Origin: CAZEAP01 sp964510315
GTDB lineage: Bacteria > Planctomycetota > Brocadiia > SM23-32
Reading direction: 5' to 3'
DNA: 42,271 bases
Assembly (NCBI GenBank): GCA_964510315.1
Contig: CAZEAP010000030.1
Span: 1 to 42,271 of the forward strand
In this document: positions 41,395-42,271 of the stretch, one piece after another
Numbering within the stretch: the first letter of the stretch is position 1
Layout: every line of letters begins with the position of its first letter
Translations under genes and position numbers: made by a program
Notes under the pieces: model-generated
The model's database searches: none
Told to the model about the DNA's origin: nothing
What the model saw: only the letters and a program-made list of their open reading frames with translations

Positions 41395-42271
41395 CCGCCG
41401 AGGCATCCGCGGTTTCGTTCGCCCTTGTGCCCTTTGTTTGTCGTCGTTCTCCTCCGTGTCCTCCGTGCTCTCCGTGGTTTCCTTTGTCTTTCGTCTCCGA
41501 TCTGCGCCATCTGCGTGCATCCGCGGTTTCGTTCGCCGTTGTGCCCTTTGTTTGTCGTCGTTCCTCTCCGTGGCCTCCGTGCTCTCCGTGGTGGATCCAG
41601 TAGTCAGTATGCAGTGAGCAGTAGGCAGCACAGAGTTCCCGGTTGTTGAGCTGTCGGGCTGTTCGTTGTCTTCCTTCGCGTGCTTCCTGCCCTTCGTGGT
41701 TCAAGTTCTCCCGTTCGCCTTCCTCCGTGGTTCCGTTTGGCCGTTGCTTTACTCTGCGTCCCTCTGCGTCCTCTGCGGTTCCCCCGGCCGTTGTGCCCAT
41801 TTTTGCCGTTGTCTTCCTTCGTGTGCTTCGTGGTAGATCCAGTAGTCAGTAGGGAAACAGCAGTGGCCAGTTGCCAGTGGCGAGTGGCCAGCTCGAAAAC
41901 GCCGGTTGTTGAGTTGTCGGGCTGTTCGTTGTCTTCCTTCGCGTGCTTCCTGCCCTTCGTGGTTCAAGTTCTCCCGTTCGCCTTCCTCCGTGGTTCCGTT
42001 TGGCCGTTGCTTTACTCTGCGTCCCTCTGCGTCCTCTGCGGTTCCCCCGGCCGTTGTGCCCATTTTTGCCGTTGTCTTCCTTCGTGTGCTTCGTGGTAGA
42101 TCCAGTAGTCAGTAGGGAAACAGCAGTGGCCAGTTGCCAGTGGCGAGTGGCCAGCTCGAAAACGCCGGTTGTTGAGTTGTCGGGCTGTTCGTTGTCTTCC
42201 TTCGCGTGCTTCCTGCCCTTCGTGGTTCAAGTTCTCCCGTTCGCCTTCCTCCGTGGTTCCGTTTGGCCGTT
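41395..42271 (-). repeat. Mosaic repeat island (right copy, inverted), reaching the window edge
   Basis: Read on the minus strand, this region is made of the same words as the left island: ACCACGAAG, CACGGAGG, CGCAGAGGACGCAGAGG, and CTACTGACTACTGGATC. It contains a near-perfect direct repeat of about 45 bp starting at 41403 and 41517, and the 263-bp tandem at 41641-42271. Blocks shared with the left island include about 95 bp around 41585-41680 against 18765-18860, and a block near 41725-41800 against 18553-18640. It starts 8 bp after the LOG gene. No coding potential is credible, because frames are low-complexity and periodic. Confidence 0.85.
41641..42271. repeat. Tandem repeat, 263-bp unit, two full copies and part of a third
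   Basis: Units begin at 41641, 41904 and 42167, an exact 263-base period. By eye the first two copies differ only at the twelfth base (C in the first, T in the second and third), and the third copy runs to the window end. Each unit contains the full set of mosaic words. Such near-identity points to recent duplication or an assembly effect at a contig edge. Confidence 0.93.

Noticed and set aside
41643..42230. Repeated open frames in the right island (for example 69 codons at 41643 and again at 41906)
   Set aside because: They recur only because the 263-bp unit is duplicated, frames are open on both strands, and the translations are low-complexity.

Overview
This is a GC-rich window of about 42 kb, tightly packed with genes, containing 35 protein-coding genes I can support, one of them running off the left edge. 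I see no rRNA, tRNA, transposase, integrase or CRISPR array. Several traits together suggest an anaerobic or microaerophilic, Gram-negative, Planctomycetota-like (PVC or related) bacterium, probably from a metagenome. These are sulfatases, Gfo/Idh/MocA dehydrogenases and xylose-isomerase-like proteins, a membrane Ser/Thr kinase next to an FHA protein, DUF6599 and DUF4438 proteins, a secretin and lipoproteins, class II superoxide reductase, and AmrS. The assignment is an inference from gene content; no marker gene fixes it.

Layout. 1-2108: the start of an L-fucose/L-arabinose isomerase-like gene (-) divergent from a sulfatase-superfamily gene (+) that has Thr where sulfatases have Cys. 2143-5697: rarA and a glycoside-hydrolase-like gene whose signal peptide lies in another frame, so it is probably frameshifted. 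5802-18265, all (-) and in transcription order from the right: clpP, a secretin with a long C-terminal extension, a BamE-like lipoprotein, an ABC exporter, a dolichyl-phosphate-mannose-synthase-like GT2, a lipoprotein, an RluA-type pseudouridine synthase, an FHA membrane protein, a DUF4438 protein and a membrane Ser/Thr kinase. Most gaps are short, so this could be one long envelope and signalling transcription unit.

18266-19211 is non-coding and holds the clpP promoter and a mosaic repeat island. 19212-22311 (+) encodes a NapH-NapG-like polyferredoxin fused to DUF6599, and a small membrane protein. 22328-24299 (-) is a sugar dehydrogenase/isomerase pair. 24926-33917 (+) is a run of eleven genes: superoxide reductase, ferredoxin, Hsp20, a LacD-like aldolase, a Cys-rich DUF2769 protein, thiol peroxidase, AmrS, a phosphoribosyltransferase, a YyaL/SPATA20-type protein, a DUF2156 protein and a DHH phosphoesterase. 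It starts at a near-consensus promoter, and several stop/start codons overlap. The theme of the first half is oxidant defence in an anaerobe.

33937-40444 (-) has a large MscK-like channel, a Gfo/Idh dehydrogenase with a classical Cys-type sulfatase, and a small SHOCT-like protein. The last is divergent from a LOG-family gene (+, 40620-41387). The window ends in a second repeat island (41395-42271). It shares blocks with the first in the opposite orientation and includes a 263-bp tandem unit.

The observations most worth following are the two inverted mosaic repeat islands, the polyferredoxin with an internal Tat-like segment and DUF6599 tail, the secretin/BamE-like pair, and the FHA-DUF4438-kinase trio.
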